This document shows, in pieces, positions 30,820 to 41,200 of a DNA stretch of 64,000 bases. Source of the stretch: DASRBN01 sp035294305 (GTDB taxonomy: Bacteria; Chloroflexota; Ktedonobacteria; Ktedonobacterales; Ktedonobacteraceae); NCBI GenBank assembly GCA_035294305.1, contig DATGLD010000014.1, positions 16,031-80,030 on the forward strand, read 5' to 3'. The number at the start of each line of letters is the position of its first letter. Position 1 is the first letter of the stretch. A program made the position numbers and the translations under genes. The notes beneath the pieces were generated by a model. That model saw only the letters and a list, made by a program, of their open reading frames with translations, ran no database searches and was not told the DNA's origin.

Positions 30820-32676
30820 ATGCAGGTTATGAAGAGTATGACCCAGACAGAACGTTTAGTGCGGCGTGAAGATATTCGTAACGTCGCCATCATAGCCCAC
30901 GTTGATCATGGCAAAACCACGCTGGTGGATGGCCTCTTGAAGCAGAGCCACATCTTCCGCGAGAACCAGCAGGTGGGCGAACTTATTATGGATTCCAACG
31001 ACCAGGAACGCGAGCGCGGCATTACCATCCTGGCTAAAAATACCGCTATCACCTATCGAGGCATTAAGATCAATATCATCGATACGCCGGGTCATGCCGA
31101 TTTTGGTGGCGAAGTTGAGCGCGTGCTAAACATGGCCGATGGCTGTATCCTGCTCATCGATGCCGTCGAAGGACCGATGCCGCAGACGCGCTTCGTCTTG
31201 CAAAAGGCCCTGGAACTCAACCTACAACCTATCGTCGTCATCAATAAAATTGATCGCCGTGACGCGCGTATTGAACAGGTAGTGGATTGGACGCAGGACC
31301 TTTTCCTTGAACTGGCAACGACCGATGCGCATCTCGACTTCCCTATCCTGTACGCGATTGGGCGCGATGGCGTCGCCATGTATTCACCAGACGATGAACC
31401 TCGCGACCTCGAACCATTGTTTGAAACCATCGTCTATACCGTTCCGGCGCCGTTAGTGGATACTGAAGCCCCATTACAGATGCTGGTGGCTGCCCTCGAC
31501 TACGACGACTACAAGGGCAAGTACGCGATTGGTCGCATCATGCGCGGGCGCGTGAAGCCCAATACCTTCGTTGCGCATATCAACCGTGATGGCATTATCT
31601 CGCGCCAGAAAATCAATCTTGTCCTCACCTTCAAAGGCTTACAGCGAGTTGAAGTCGATGAAGCGCTGGCGGGAGACATCGTTGCGCTGACGGGCATCCC
31701 AAACGCCAATATTGGTGAGACCATTGCCGATATCGATACGCCCGAAGCACTGCCGACCATCGCCATCACCGAGCCTACATTAAAGATGACCTTTGGCGTG
31801 AATACCAGTCCGTTTGCCGGGCGCGAGGGGAAGTTTCAGACGTCGCGCCAGTTGCGTACCCGGCTCTATCGCGAGTTGGAGACGAACGTCAGCCTGCGTG
31901 TAGAAGATGGCAACACGCCGGACGAATTCATCGTTTCTGGACGTGGCGAACTGCACCTTTCCGTCTTGATCGAAACCATGCGTCGCGAAGGTTATGAATT
32001 TCAGGTCTCGCGCCCCGAGGTTATCACGCACGAGGGCGAGAATGGCGAGATACTGGAACCGATCGAACACCTGGTCATAGATACCCGCGACACATACATC
32101 GGAGTATTGACGGAAACGCTCGCCGCCCGCAAAGCGCAGCTCACGAATATGACCAACGATGGATCAGGCAATGTGCGTCTGGAGTATCACATTCCAACAC
32201 GCGGCCTGATAGGCTTCCGCAATGCCTTCCTGACGCTCACACAGGGCAATGGGGCAATGAGCAGCATGCTCATCGGCTACGAACCCTGGCTCGGCAAAAT
32301 AGGCACGACCCGTATGGGAGCATTGATCGCTTCTGAGACCGGCGTGGCAGTGACATATGGATTAAACAACGCGCAGCAGCGCGGCGACACGTTTATTGAG
32401 CCTGGCACGCCCGTTTACGAGGGCATGATCGTTGGACTCAACGTACGTCCCATGGACATGGTGGTCAACGTTTGCAAAGAGAAGCAGAAGACGAATGTCC
32501 GCTCCTCGACCGCCGATATCGCCGTGCGTTTAACGCCACCCATCATCATGAGCCTGGAGCAGTCGCTCGACTTCATCAATAACGACGAACTGGTCGAGGT
32601 GACACCACAAAATATCCGCCTGCGCAAACGCTACCTCACCCAGCACGAACGCGCACGCAACCGCGATATAGAATAG
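30820..32676 (+). CDS. typA: Ribosome-associated GTPase TypA/BipA
   Basis: A 618-residue translational GTPase of the EF-G superfamily that binds the 70S ribosome and aids stress adaptation and large-subunit assembly. G1 is AHVDHGKTTLVDG near residue 27, G2 ERERGITI near 64, G3 DTPGHADFGGEVER near 88 and G4 INKIDRRDAR near 142. Domain II (about 215-310), the EF-G-like domains III and V, and the TypA C-terminal domain with STADIAVRLTPP follow. The length fits the family. Start choice is uncertain: Met1, Met4 and Met7 are all in frame within 20 nt, with MTQTERL as an alternative and no strong Shine-Dalgarno. The stop codon lies inside the 62-nt palindrome at 32675-32736. Confidence 0.96.
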   Translation: MQVMKSMTQTERLVRREDIRNVAIIAHVDHGKTTLVDGLLKQSHIFRENQQVGELIMDSNDQERERGITILAKNTAITYRGIKINIIDTPGHADFGGEVERVLNMADGCILLIDAVEGPMPQTRFVLQKALELNLQPIVVINKIDRRDARIEQVVDWTQDLFLELATTDAHLDFPILYAIGRDGVAMYSPDDEPRDLEPLFETIVYTVPAPLVDTEAPLQMLVAALDYDDYKGKYAIGRIMRGRVKPNTFVAHINRDGIISRQKINLVLTFKGLQRVEVDEALAGDIVALTGIPNANIGETIADIDTPEALPTIAITEPTLKMTFGVNTSPFAGREGKFQTSRQLRTRLYRELETNVSLRVEDGNTPDEFIVSGRGELHLSVLIETMRREGYEFQVSRPEVITHEGENGEILEPIEHLVIDTRDTYIGVLTETLAARKAQLTNMTNDGSGNVRLEYHIPTRGLIGFRNAFLTLTQGNGAMSSMLIGYEPWLGKIGTTRMGALIASETGVAVTYGLNNAQQRGDTFIEPGTPVYEGMIVGLNVRPMDMVVNVCKEKQKTNVRSSTADIAVRLTPPIIMSLEQSLDFINNDELVEVTPQNIRLRKRYLTQHERARNRDIE

Positions 32677-32736
32677 TAAGGCGGCATCGCTGCGGGGTCT
32701 CTGCCGGCAGAGACCCCGCAGCGATGCCGCCTTACT
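32675..32736. terminator. 62-nt perfect palindrome spanning the stops of convergent genes
   Basis: The sequence 32675-32736 is its own reverse complement throughout: two 31-nt arms without an unpaired spacer. It includes the last two bases of the typA stop codon (TAG 32674-32676) and the complete stop codon of the convergent peptidase gene (TAA, plus 32732-32734). It can serve as terminator for both strands or form a cruciform. Confidence 0.85.
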
Positions 32737-33652
32737 TCGGTGTAACTATGGCAGAAAATCCGCCCCACCACTGCATAAATTGCTGGTGCGAGACCGAATG
32801 ACGATTATAGATTGAGGAATCGGCTAAATAGACACTACTGCTGTTCCCGCCAATCACCACCAGAAGATGCCCTTGCGGATATTTACTTGGCGGGAAGTCC
32901 ACGATGACGGGCTTTCCCTGATTGGCAATAGCTATGATCTGTGCAAGACTGCGATTGTAGCCCCAATCTGTCTTGAAACCAAATTTCGCCACCGTTTCCG
33001 CAATGCCTGAATCTCTCAATAGCCCAAATTGAGGTGTGATAGCACCCAATTGCGCTTCAACCCTCAGGATAGCTGTGATGCGATAATGATGCCCATACGC
33101 ATTGATGACTTCCGTCATTGATGCCGCGGAACAGGCAGAATAAGCCCAGAGATTGTATTCCTGTGTAGAGCTATATTGCGACGGATCAAGCTGACTTATA
33201 CGAACCAGCTTCTGCGAGGCATTATAGGCGGAACCACCACTTCCAGGAGTTTGCTGTGCCGCGGAAGCATCTTGCGAAAGGAACCATGTCGGCCCGAAAG
33301 AAGCGGGATGAGGCAGCAGGAGATTCAACGAGTAAAAACCAAGGATAAAAATGGCCACAAGGCCAATGATGATGACTTTCCAGGGCAGAGGCTCGCCTGC
33401 ATCGCGGCCCATGGCACGTCCCCATAGCGCCGGGATTGAAAGGCTCAATAAGGCCGGTTCCTCAGTAGAAGCTCTATAACGCCGCGCGCGCACCGGTTCA
33501 GTATCAACCGGATCATAAACACGCCGCCTGCCGCGCATTGAGGGATACGATGGTGGACGTTGATCGCGCGCTTGCGGTTTAGGGGAAAGCAGCAATCCGA
33601 CCAGGGTAATGATCAGGGAAACCGCGAGCAATGGAATCAGGAGCATGGGCAT
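32732..33652 (-). CDS. Membrane-anchored C39-like cysteine peptidase
   Basis: A 306-residue protein with two hydrophobic segments: residues 2-22 (LLIPLLAVSLIITLVGLLL) and about 92-112 (WKVIIIGLVAIFILGFYSLN), joined by a basic cytoplasmic stretch. The exported C-terminal domain (about 150-306) matches Peptidase_C39_2-type papain-like enzymes: the Cys is in AYSACSAASMTEVI near 178, the His in GHLLVVIGG near 263 and a following Asp in VYLADSSIYN near 273. The domain probably hydrolyses peptides on the cell surface, though substrate is unknown and these domains are sometimes inactive. Its 3' end is within the shared palindrome. Confidence 0.82.
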   Translation of the reverse strand: MPMLLIPLLAVSLIITLVGLLLSPKPQARDQRPPSYPSMRGRRRVYDPVDTEPVRARRYRASTEEPALLSLSIPALWGRAMGRDAGEPLPWKVIIIGLVAIFILGFYSLNLLLPHPASFGPTWFLSQDASAAQQTPGSGGSAYNASQKLVRISQLDPSQYSSTQEYNLWAYSACSAASMTEVINAYGHHYRITAILRVEAQLGAITPQFGLLRDSGIAETVAKFGFKTDWGYNRSLAQIIAIANQGKPVIVDFPPSKYPQGHLLVVIGGNSSSVYLADSSIYNRHSVSHQQFMQWWGGFSAIVTPK

Positions 33653-33752
33653 AAAATATTAACTCCACACACTAGCCGGCCGACTCTCATCGACGAGAAA
33701 TACCGCGTTCTCGTACAAACTTTCTATAACAGCACATAGTAAAGTATAGCAT

Positions 33753-34238
33753 ATGGTATCATCGAAATACAACGTACAGATGTACTTTTTTCTCAGGGGA
33801 CAGCTTCAGGTTCCGTCCATTGCAACACTTTGTGTTTTTATGCTCCTTTTTCTCCTATTATCCTGGTGGAGCCAACCCTTGAGCAACGTATTGACCACCA
33901 TCTGGCCATTCTATGATATTCGGGGAATAGTTCTTCCTGCCTATGCACTTTTCTCATTTGTCCTGGGTTTTGCTGCAGGTATACTACTACGAAGAACTGT
34001 CCCAGCTATGGCCATTGCGCTGGTGGTCTTTATTGTAATGCGAATCCTGATAGAGGTCTTCTGGCGTCCATATTTTTTGCCTCCGCTGAATTTCGATTAT
34101 TCAATTAGCTCAACTAACGCACAGATTCCTCCTCAGTCATGGATAATAGCGCAGGAAACGATTGATCGTAATAACAATGTTGTACCAAATTTGGCTACTA
34201 GTGTATGCAACACGGCAGGGTCCGCTAACACTACCTGA
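33753..34238 (+). pseudogene. Truncated ABC-2-type permease remnant
   Basis: A 161-residue ORF whose central part, LPAYALFSFVLGFAAGILLR followed by RTVPAMAIALVVFIVMR, is the conserved late section of ABC-2-type transporter permeases of about 300 residues. The N-terminal four membrane segments expected before it are missing, as is the C-terminal part after SWIIAQETIDRNN. The last 102 nt overlap the convergent secreted-protein gene. Base composition is lower in GC than the flanks. I read it as a decayed fragment; a genuine small membrane protein remains possible. Confidence 0.5.
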
Positions 34239-34832
34239 CCAACTTGCATACTGATCGTGGTCCCACCAAAGAGGATTTGGGGCAGTATTACCCTGCACGC
34301 CGCTAAATTGAATGAAAACTGTCGAACAGTCTGAACTCTTTGTGTAGTGTACATAGGTATGCACTGAATCACCATTGGCCGTCCAGTTTACTGACGGCGT
34401 GGAACTCGATCCACAAGCGATGGAAGGTCCTTGGAACGAATTCGGACTTTCTCGCTCTGCCTTTTCTCGCACCATTGCCACTAATTGCTGAACCTGTAAT
34501 AAAAATTGCTTCAGCACTTTCTCTGAGGAGGTTGACGATGGCAGAACAACATATGGTTCGTGCTGTGCCACAGCCTGCGAAAGATGAACGGTTTCTGTCT
34601 CGATAATACTACCTGCCGGACAAGCATAGTTTACTGTGACCTGTTTACGTGTTCCAACATTCAGAATCTTGCTCGCGGAGCAATGTGATGACCTCGTGAC
34701 ATCTAAGGCGATAACAACTAAAGGGTCAGATTTTGCAATAGCCCTGGATGCCGCAAAACTTGGACTTACAGGAATGAACGTACTCAGGAAAATAAAGACT
34801 AGCCCGAAACTCGCGTAAATCAACTTCCTCAT
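34137..34832 (-). CDS. Secreted protein of unknown function
   Basis: From MRKLIYASFG (ATG 34832) the protein has 231 residues; an in-frame ATG at 34847 adds five residues but gives a poorer signal peptide. Residues 1-28 form a signal sequence ending near PSFA. The mature part has six or more cysteines (for example SSHCSAS, NYACPAG, IACGSSS, SSDCSTV, SGPCRVA), suggesting disulfides. No family is recognised. Its 3' end overlaps the ABC-2 permease remnant by 102 nt on the opposite strand. The region is AT-richer than its neighbours, so the pair may be a recent acquisition. Confidence 0.6.
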   Translation of the reverse strand: MRKLIYASFGLVFIFLSTFIPVSPSFAASRAIAKSDPLVVIALDVTRSSHCSASKILNVGTRKQVTVNYACPAGSIIETETVHLSQAVAQHEPYVVLPSSTSSEKVLKQFLLQVQQLVAMVREKAERESPNSFQGPSIACGSSSTPSVNWTANGDSVHTYVHYTKSSDCSTVFIQFSGVQGNTAPNPLWWDHDQYASWSGSVSGPCRVAYTSSQIWYNIVITINRFLRYYP

Positions 34833-34921
34833 CTTTCCGCCGTCCATGCAAATGTGATGGTATATAATTAAGGTAAGGCATGATTAGGATTCATCGTCAC
34901 CAAAGAGCAGTGAGGGCCATC

Positions 34922-35203
34922 ATGTATATCTACTACATCCTGCGCGGAACACAGGCGGGCAAAGCTGTTGAACTGGAAGGCGATATCGACGAAGAGAGCT
35001 TCCCAGGCATTGATCTGGACAACGGTCCTGCCATCATCAGCTTCCTGACGCATAAAGTCAACCAGGAGGCTGGCAAGGTTGGCTTCTGGGAAGAATGCGA
35101 GTTGACCGATTCGTTCTTCAACCGCGAAGATACCTTTCTCTTCTACAATGACCGTTGGATGAAACGGTCTGACATGCCATGGCGCAAAGATAAAGGCCAT
35201 TAG
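34922..35203 (+). CDS. Small hypothetical protein, 93 residues
   Basis: The ATG at 34922 follows a GAGG at suitable distance and opens MYIYYILRGTQAGKAVELEG; an upstream ATG at 34880 in frame is an alternative. It is acidic and rich in aromatic residues (SFPGIDLDNG, FWEECELTDSFFNRED, FLFYNDRWMK). No family is recognised. The stop codon overlaps that of the convergent giant permease in the four bases TTAG (35200-35203), leaving no intergenic sequence. A TATAAT-like hexamer at 34863-34868 may be its -10 box. Confidence 0.55.
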   Translation: MYIYYILRGTQAGKAVELEGDIDEESFPGIDLDNGPAIISFLTHKVNQEAGKVGFWEECELTDSFFNREDTFLFYNDRWMKRSDMPWRKDKGH

Positions 35204-38200
35204 TCCTCGCTGAGCCGCAGTGTCTGGCTCATTGAAGGGCTTAATACCACACGCGCCATCATGCCCAGGGCGACAACGCACACCATTACCAGCACGATGA
35301 AGACGATATCGAGCGAGAGCGGTACGACGATGTGCGCCGGAATAATGTGCTGGAGGGCATAAAATTCATCGATATTCGTCATGTTCGCGGGTGCGCCGGT
35401 AAAGATGAGCGCCGGCACGACCGTCAACGAGAGTAACACGCCGAAAACGACTCCCAGAATCAGGGCTGTAATGTAGACAATCGCCTGCTCCCATGTCAGG
35501 ACGCCGGCAACCTGACCCGGCGAAGCGCCTAGAGCGCGCAGGACGGCAAAATTGGTCAGGCGTGTGCGAACATTAAGCCACGAAGTGAGCAGGTCGCCGA
35601 TGACTGCCAGCAACAGGGCGGTAATTGCGCCTATTATCAGAATGATGATGAGATCGAGGTAGAGCGGGTCGTTACTCAGCGTGCCTTCCAACGCATAGCG
35701 GTCAGTCAGATTGTCCAGATGCAGCCTGGGAGTGTTTAGGGCAGCGCGCACCTGCGCCAGCGAATTTGCATCATCCTTCGCGCGCAGCCAGACATGATTG
35801 AGCGGCAGAAAAGCACTGCTCTTCAAGCCGTTTGCCAGTACAATTTGAGTATCGTAAATGCTCGAATACGTCTTATAATCGACCAGAATTCCCGCCGGCG
35901 GCACATAATCTCCTGCTGCTCCAAGGGAGGTGTTGTCATTGACGGTCGGGATATGCTGCACCTGGTCAACGACGACGAAGTTCAGGCTGGAGAAATCCCC
36001 AGAACCTACCTGCAAAGAGAAAGTAGTCCCGATCTTGAGATTCAGCCTGTTCATGGCATTGGCATCGGCAATTACCGGAATAACGTTGCTGCTAATGCCA
36101 TTTTGCTGGCCAGACGCGAGCTTTGCCATCAATGAAGAGAGGGATTCGGTCGAATCCTGGGAAGTCCAGATGGCGGTTTTCGCAAACGTGCTGCTATCGA
36201 CGGCTCGGATATCAACTGTGGTGGCTGCCGATGTTCCAGATGAAGTTGCCTCTCCCACATAGCCCGCTGTGGCAGAGAGAACGTCCGGTATGCCGGAGTA
36301 TTTTGTCGTGACATCCTGCAATGAGGTCACGTGGATGGCGGCAGGGATATCCCCGCTGAAATCCGCGCCCGCCTCGTAGGCGGCAATATCGCGGCTGTAC
36401 TGAATCTGGGATGCGGAAAAGACCAGCGTGAAGATGGCAAAAGCGGTTGCCAGGGCCAGCAGCATCGTCATGCGCACTACCTGGCGGGGAGAGCGCGCTA
36501 CCTGGGCAAGAGCAAGCATAGAAACCGCGCCACGATTACGCCCGGTGATATTTGCTCCCCAGGTTAATAGATAGGGGAAAATGCGCAAGAAAAGCAGGAT
36601 AAGCCCGATGAGCAGGAAGATGGGAGCAACCAGCGCCAGCGGTGTCGCGACAAGCACCTGGGCGCGGCTATCAAGCAGCGATCCAATGCCTGTGATGTAC
36701 AGCGAGATACCATAGCCAATTAAAGCAATTACGGCGGCTATGACATCGAGCCGGTAACGCTGCCAGAAAGGAACCTGCGTCGCACGCGCTGTTTCTCGCC
36801 GCAGGGCCAGTACATCCATAGTCGCGGCCCGCCTGAGCAGCAGAGCCATGGCAAGAACGGCAACCAGCACTGCTACGACTGCATACCAGGCGACACCTAG
36901 AATGGCTTGAATGGGATTAGCCGTGAGGAGGGTAAGGGAATCCTGCTGGGCCGTCGGCAACATGCGCTGCGAGATCAGGACGATGGCGATAAGCGCAAGG
37001 ATAGGCCCAAGAACGAGCGCAATAATACCAACGCCTATGCTCTGCATGACCAGGAAGCCGTAAATCTGGCGTGTCGTCGCCCCACGGCTGCGCAGCATGG
37101 CGATGGCCGCAGTCTGGCGCTCGACCAGCAAGCCGGCCATCAAGCTGACAAAGAAGAGAATCAGTACGATGATCTGCAAGGAAAGAATATCGATAGGCAC
37201 ATTCACTACCGCGACACGATTGTTGTATTGCAGCAGCGTCGCGGGCAATTGATATGAATTGGGTACAGGATTGTAAAGGCTTACCTGCAACAGATAAGGA
37301 TAGACGATGACCCCATTTGACTGGGCCTGATTCTGTATAGGCCCGGCCTTAGCAGCAATATCGGACTGCAAATGATAAAGCTGATCCGACAGGCTATTCA
37401 ACTGATAGATGTTTACGCGCGAGGGATCAAGATAATAACGCCAGGCCAAATCATATGTCTGGGGTGAGAAGACCACATTTGAATTGTGCGCGGCGGCAAT
37501 CGAATCAAGCGCCGCGAGGAAAGATGTGCCTGGCACAAGCAGCGTATACGAGGTTTGTGAATCCTGGCTGATCGGCAGGAAATCTTGACCATGCCAGAAG
37601 GAGTCAGGAATGACATTGAAGAGCCCGACGATATGTAACTGCAACATGCCAACCGGATGAGGGCCACCGAACATCTCCTGCGTATCCGTATAGTAATCGG
37701 CGCGCAGCGTCATTACCGAACCAACGGTGACATGCAGGCTCTGCGCCGTTTCAGGTGTAAGCATGGTTTCAATCGCGCCACTCGACACCTGGGGGAATCG
37801 TCCCTGGACCAGGGTGATATGAGATGCGGCCTGCTGCATCGAAGTACCGAAAAGATTCAACGTATAAGCACCCTTAGCCGGGACAGGTGAAACAATCGTA
37901 AAGCCCGATCCTTGAACAGTGAATTCTGTGGATGAACTGAGATAATTTGCCAGATCATGCTGGATAATGGGAGCAAACTGTTGTTGTATGTTTTGCACGA
38001 TGCCCGTTGATAACCCCTGCGTAGTGCTATCGAGCGTGATTTCTGAGGTAGTTGGAGTGGCCGTAAGAGAGCCACGCAGACCAGCAGTCGTAGTGACGGT
38101 TGAAAAGAGCGGCACAGCACAGACGATCACGACAGCAGCAGTGATACCAATGCAGGTCAGCAAGAGCAGAAAGCGCACCTGGCGCAATCGCCACAGCGTG

Positions 38201-41200
38201 AGCGTTAACAGGGACGGGGCCAGAGAGCGACGGGGGCGACGATGGTTATTTTGCACCGCTGTTGAACGCGCGATGAACAGTTCCTCTTCCCGTGACAAGA
38301 AATCCATGCGCCCATCCTCGCTTAAACGCAGTACCTGGCTCATTGAGCGATGTAAGATGACACGCATCATCATCACAAGCGCGAGAACGAGGATGGCGAT
38401 CAACACCAGAAACGCGATGCCCAGTGAAGCCGGGACCACTAGCTGCACCGGTATAATCTGCTGGAGCGCGTAAAAGTCGTTATTGCTGATAAAGGTACTG
38501 GGAGTGATGCTGGTAAAGACCAGGGTCGGCACTACGGTTACAGCCAGCAGGGCGCCGAAAAAGATGCCCAGCACAAGCGCGGCAGCGTAGACAATGCCCT
38601 GTTCCCAGAGGAGAACGCGGGCAATCTGCCTGGGGGCAGTTCCTAGAGCTCGCAGCACCGCGAAGCTGGTCAGGCGTGTGCGCACGTTCAACCACGATGC
38701 CATTAAATTGCCAGCAACCGCTAACAACAGCGCAGCGGTTGCGCCCAGGATGAGTACGCCTATCAAATTCAAGTAAAGAGGATCAGAATGCAGCGTACCG
38801 GCCAGCATGCGACGATCAACCAGGTTATCAAGCTGCAAATTGCCGCTGCTCAGAGCCGTTCGGACACTTGCCAGTGAGGCGGGGTCATCGCTTGTTCGCA
38901 ACCAGATTTGATTAAGCGTAAGATATGAGCGATTGACCTGGAACTGCACGGCGGCAAGGCTCGCGTAATCGACCAGCACGCCACCGGTTGACGTATTGGT
39001 GATGGTAGGAATATGCTGCACCTCGGCAATAGCAATATAGCGCAGGCTATCACCGGGAGTAGCAGTGTTATTGACCGAGAAAGATGCTCCAACGTGCAGG
39101 CCAAGCCGATTCCAGGTGTAGGCATCGACGATAGCAGGTACCGATGTTGTTCTCATGGCATTCCCCCGTTGAGCGAGGAGTTGCGCCATCAGGGATGAGA
39201 GAGATTGCGACGAGTCCACCGGAGTCCAGATCATGGTCCGTGCAAACGTCGAAGGATCGACTGCGCGAATCTGAATTGGAATGCTTGGAGCCGTCAGCGC
39301 CGAGAGGCCCTCGACTACAGTCGCATCTTCTGCATATCCAACCGAGGCCGAGATAACCCCGGGAATATGCTTATAAAGAGCTGTCTGCTGGCTCAATGGA
39401 AGAATATTCATATCCAGGCGAAAGTTGCCGCTGAAATCCGCGCCTGTCTGATACGCGGCCATATCCAGGCTGCGTTGATTCTGCGAGGCGATAAATACCA
39501 GGGTGAAAATGGTAAATGCCGTGGCGAGCGCGAGAAGGAGCGTCATGCGCACCGACTGGCGAGGAGCGCGGGCCATGTGCGCCAGCGCCAGCATTGGCGC
39601 TGCCCCCCGCATGCGTATGGCAAGACTTGATCCCAGGTGCAGCAGGAAAGGAAAGAAACGCATGAAGAGCAGCACTACCGCAAGCAGGAGAAAGATGGGA
39701 CCGATTAAGGCCAGCGGCGTAGAGATCAGGGATTGCGCCTGCGCGCTAAGCAATCCTTGCACATTTCCAAGATAGAGCGAGATACCATACCCGGCCAGTG
39801 CGATGATGATGGCGATCACATCCAGGTTCAGGCGCTGCAATAGCGAACGCCTTCGCCCCGCGCTGACAACGTTCACACGGGATGCACGATAGAGGAAGAA
39901 GATCATGGCGACGATGGCCACAAGCGCAGTGATGATGGCATACGCGCGAATATCCAGCAGCGCCTGGAGAGGGGCATTGGAGATAACATTGATGGCATTT
40001 TGTGTGGCCGGCGGCAGTAAGTGCAAGGCGATGAAATAGACGGCGACACTGGCAAGCGGTGGCCCCACGATGAGTGCCATCAGGCTTAACACAATACTTT
40101 GTGTGATGAGCGAACCCAGTACCTGCCAGCTGCTTGCCCCCCGGCTGCGCAAGACCGCGATCGCCTCGGCCTGCCGGTCGACAAGCAATTGGGCCATCAT
40201 ACTGGCAAAGAAGAGCAGCAGCAGGATTACCTGCAAAGCAAGAATAGAAGAGGGCAGGTTTGCCAGGGCCATCTGGCTGCGAAAGCGTTCTAAAGTGCTG
40301 GGAGTAGATGGAGTGCTGAAAACCGCGCCACTTAGCTGAACAGTCTGCATAAAGGGCGATTGCAGAATCATAGCAGGGTCGCCGAAGTTATTCGCGATAA
40401 AGGCTTTGGCAGCGGTAAGTTGATTGATGAGCGTATTGAGCTGATTGATAGAAATACGCGCCGGAGCCAGATGATAGTACCAGTAGATGTGGCAGGGCTT
40501 CGAGAAGAATATCTGGTCAACTGAATGGCGCTGCGCGATTTGCTGAAAGGTATTCAGTAACTGCTGATCGGAAGCAAGGATGTAGTAAAAGGTCGGTCCA
40601 TTATCGGGCGCAAAAGGTTGAAAATCTTCGCCATTCCAATAAGGATCGCCAGCTCTAACATTGAAGAGACCAACTACATGCATATGAAACGCTAAGGGAA
40701 TGCCACTCTGGAAGAGCGAACCTTTAGCAATGCTGATAACTGCGGGCTGCGTATAGTAAGAGAGCTGGATGGTGATCACGGAACCGACGCCCACGTGTAG
40801 TTCTTTGGCAGTTTCCGGCGTGATTGCTACCTCGACATCCTGGCTAGTAGTTTCGGGCAGTCTTCCCTGTACTATTGAGAGATGAGAAGCCGATTCATGC
40901 ATAGAGAACGCTTCGAGCGAGACCAGGTTGCCGCCCTCTGGGGGGGAGATAAACCCAAAATTAGGGGTAGTGATCTCGCGCTCCGGCGGCCCACTCAGAT
41001 AGCTTTTCAGGAATTTTGGTACGACAGGCGTCACCTGCTGGCCAACTTGTTCGACGCCATGGGTGGATAAGCCCGCGGAGTCAACCCCTACCGTCATTTC
41101 CGAACTCGATGGAGTAGCAGTCAGCGTATTGCGCAATCCGGCTGTGAGCATGACTTCTGAAAAAAGGGGAACGGCGCAAACGATCATGACAGCCGCTATG

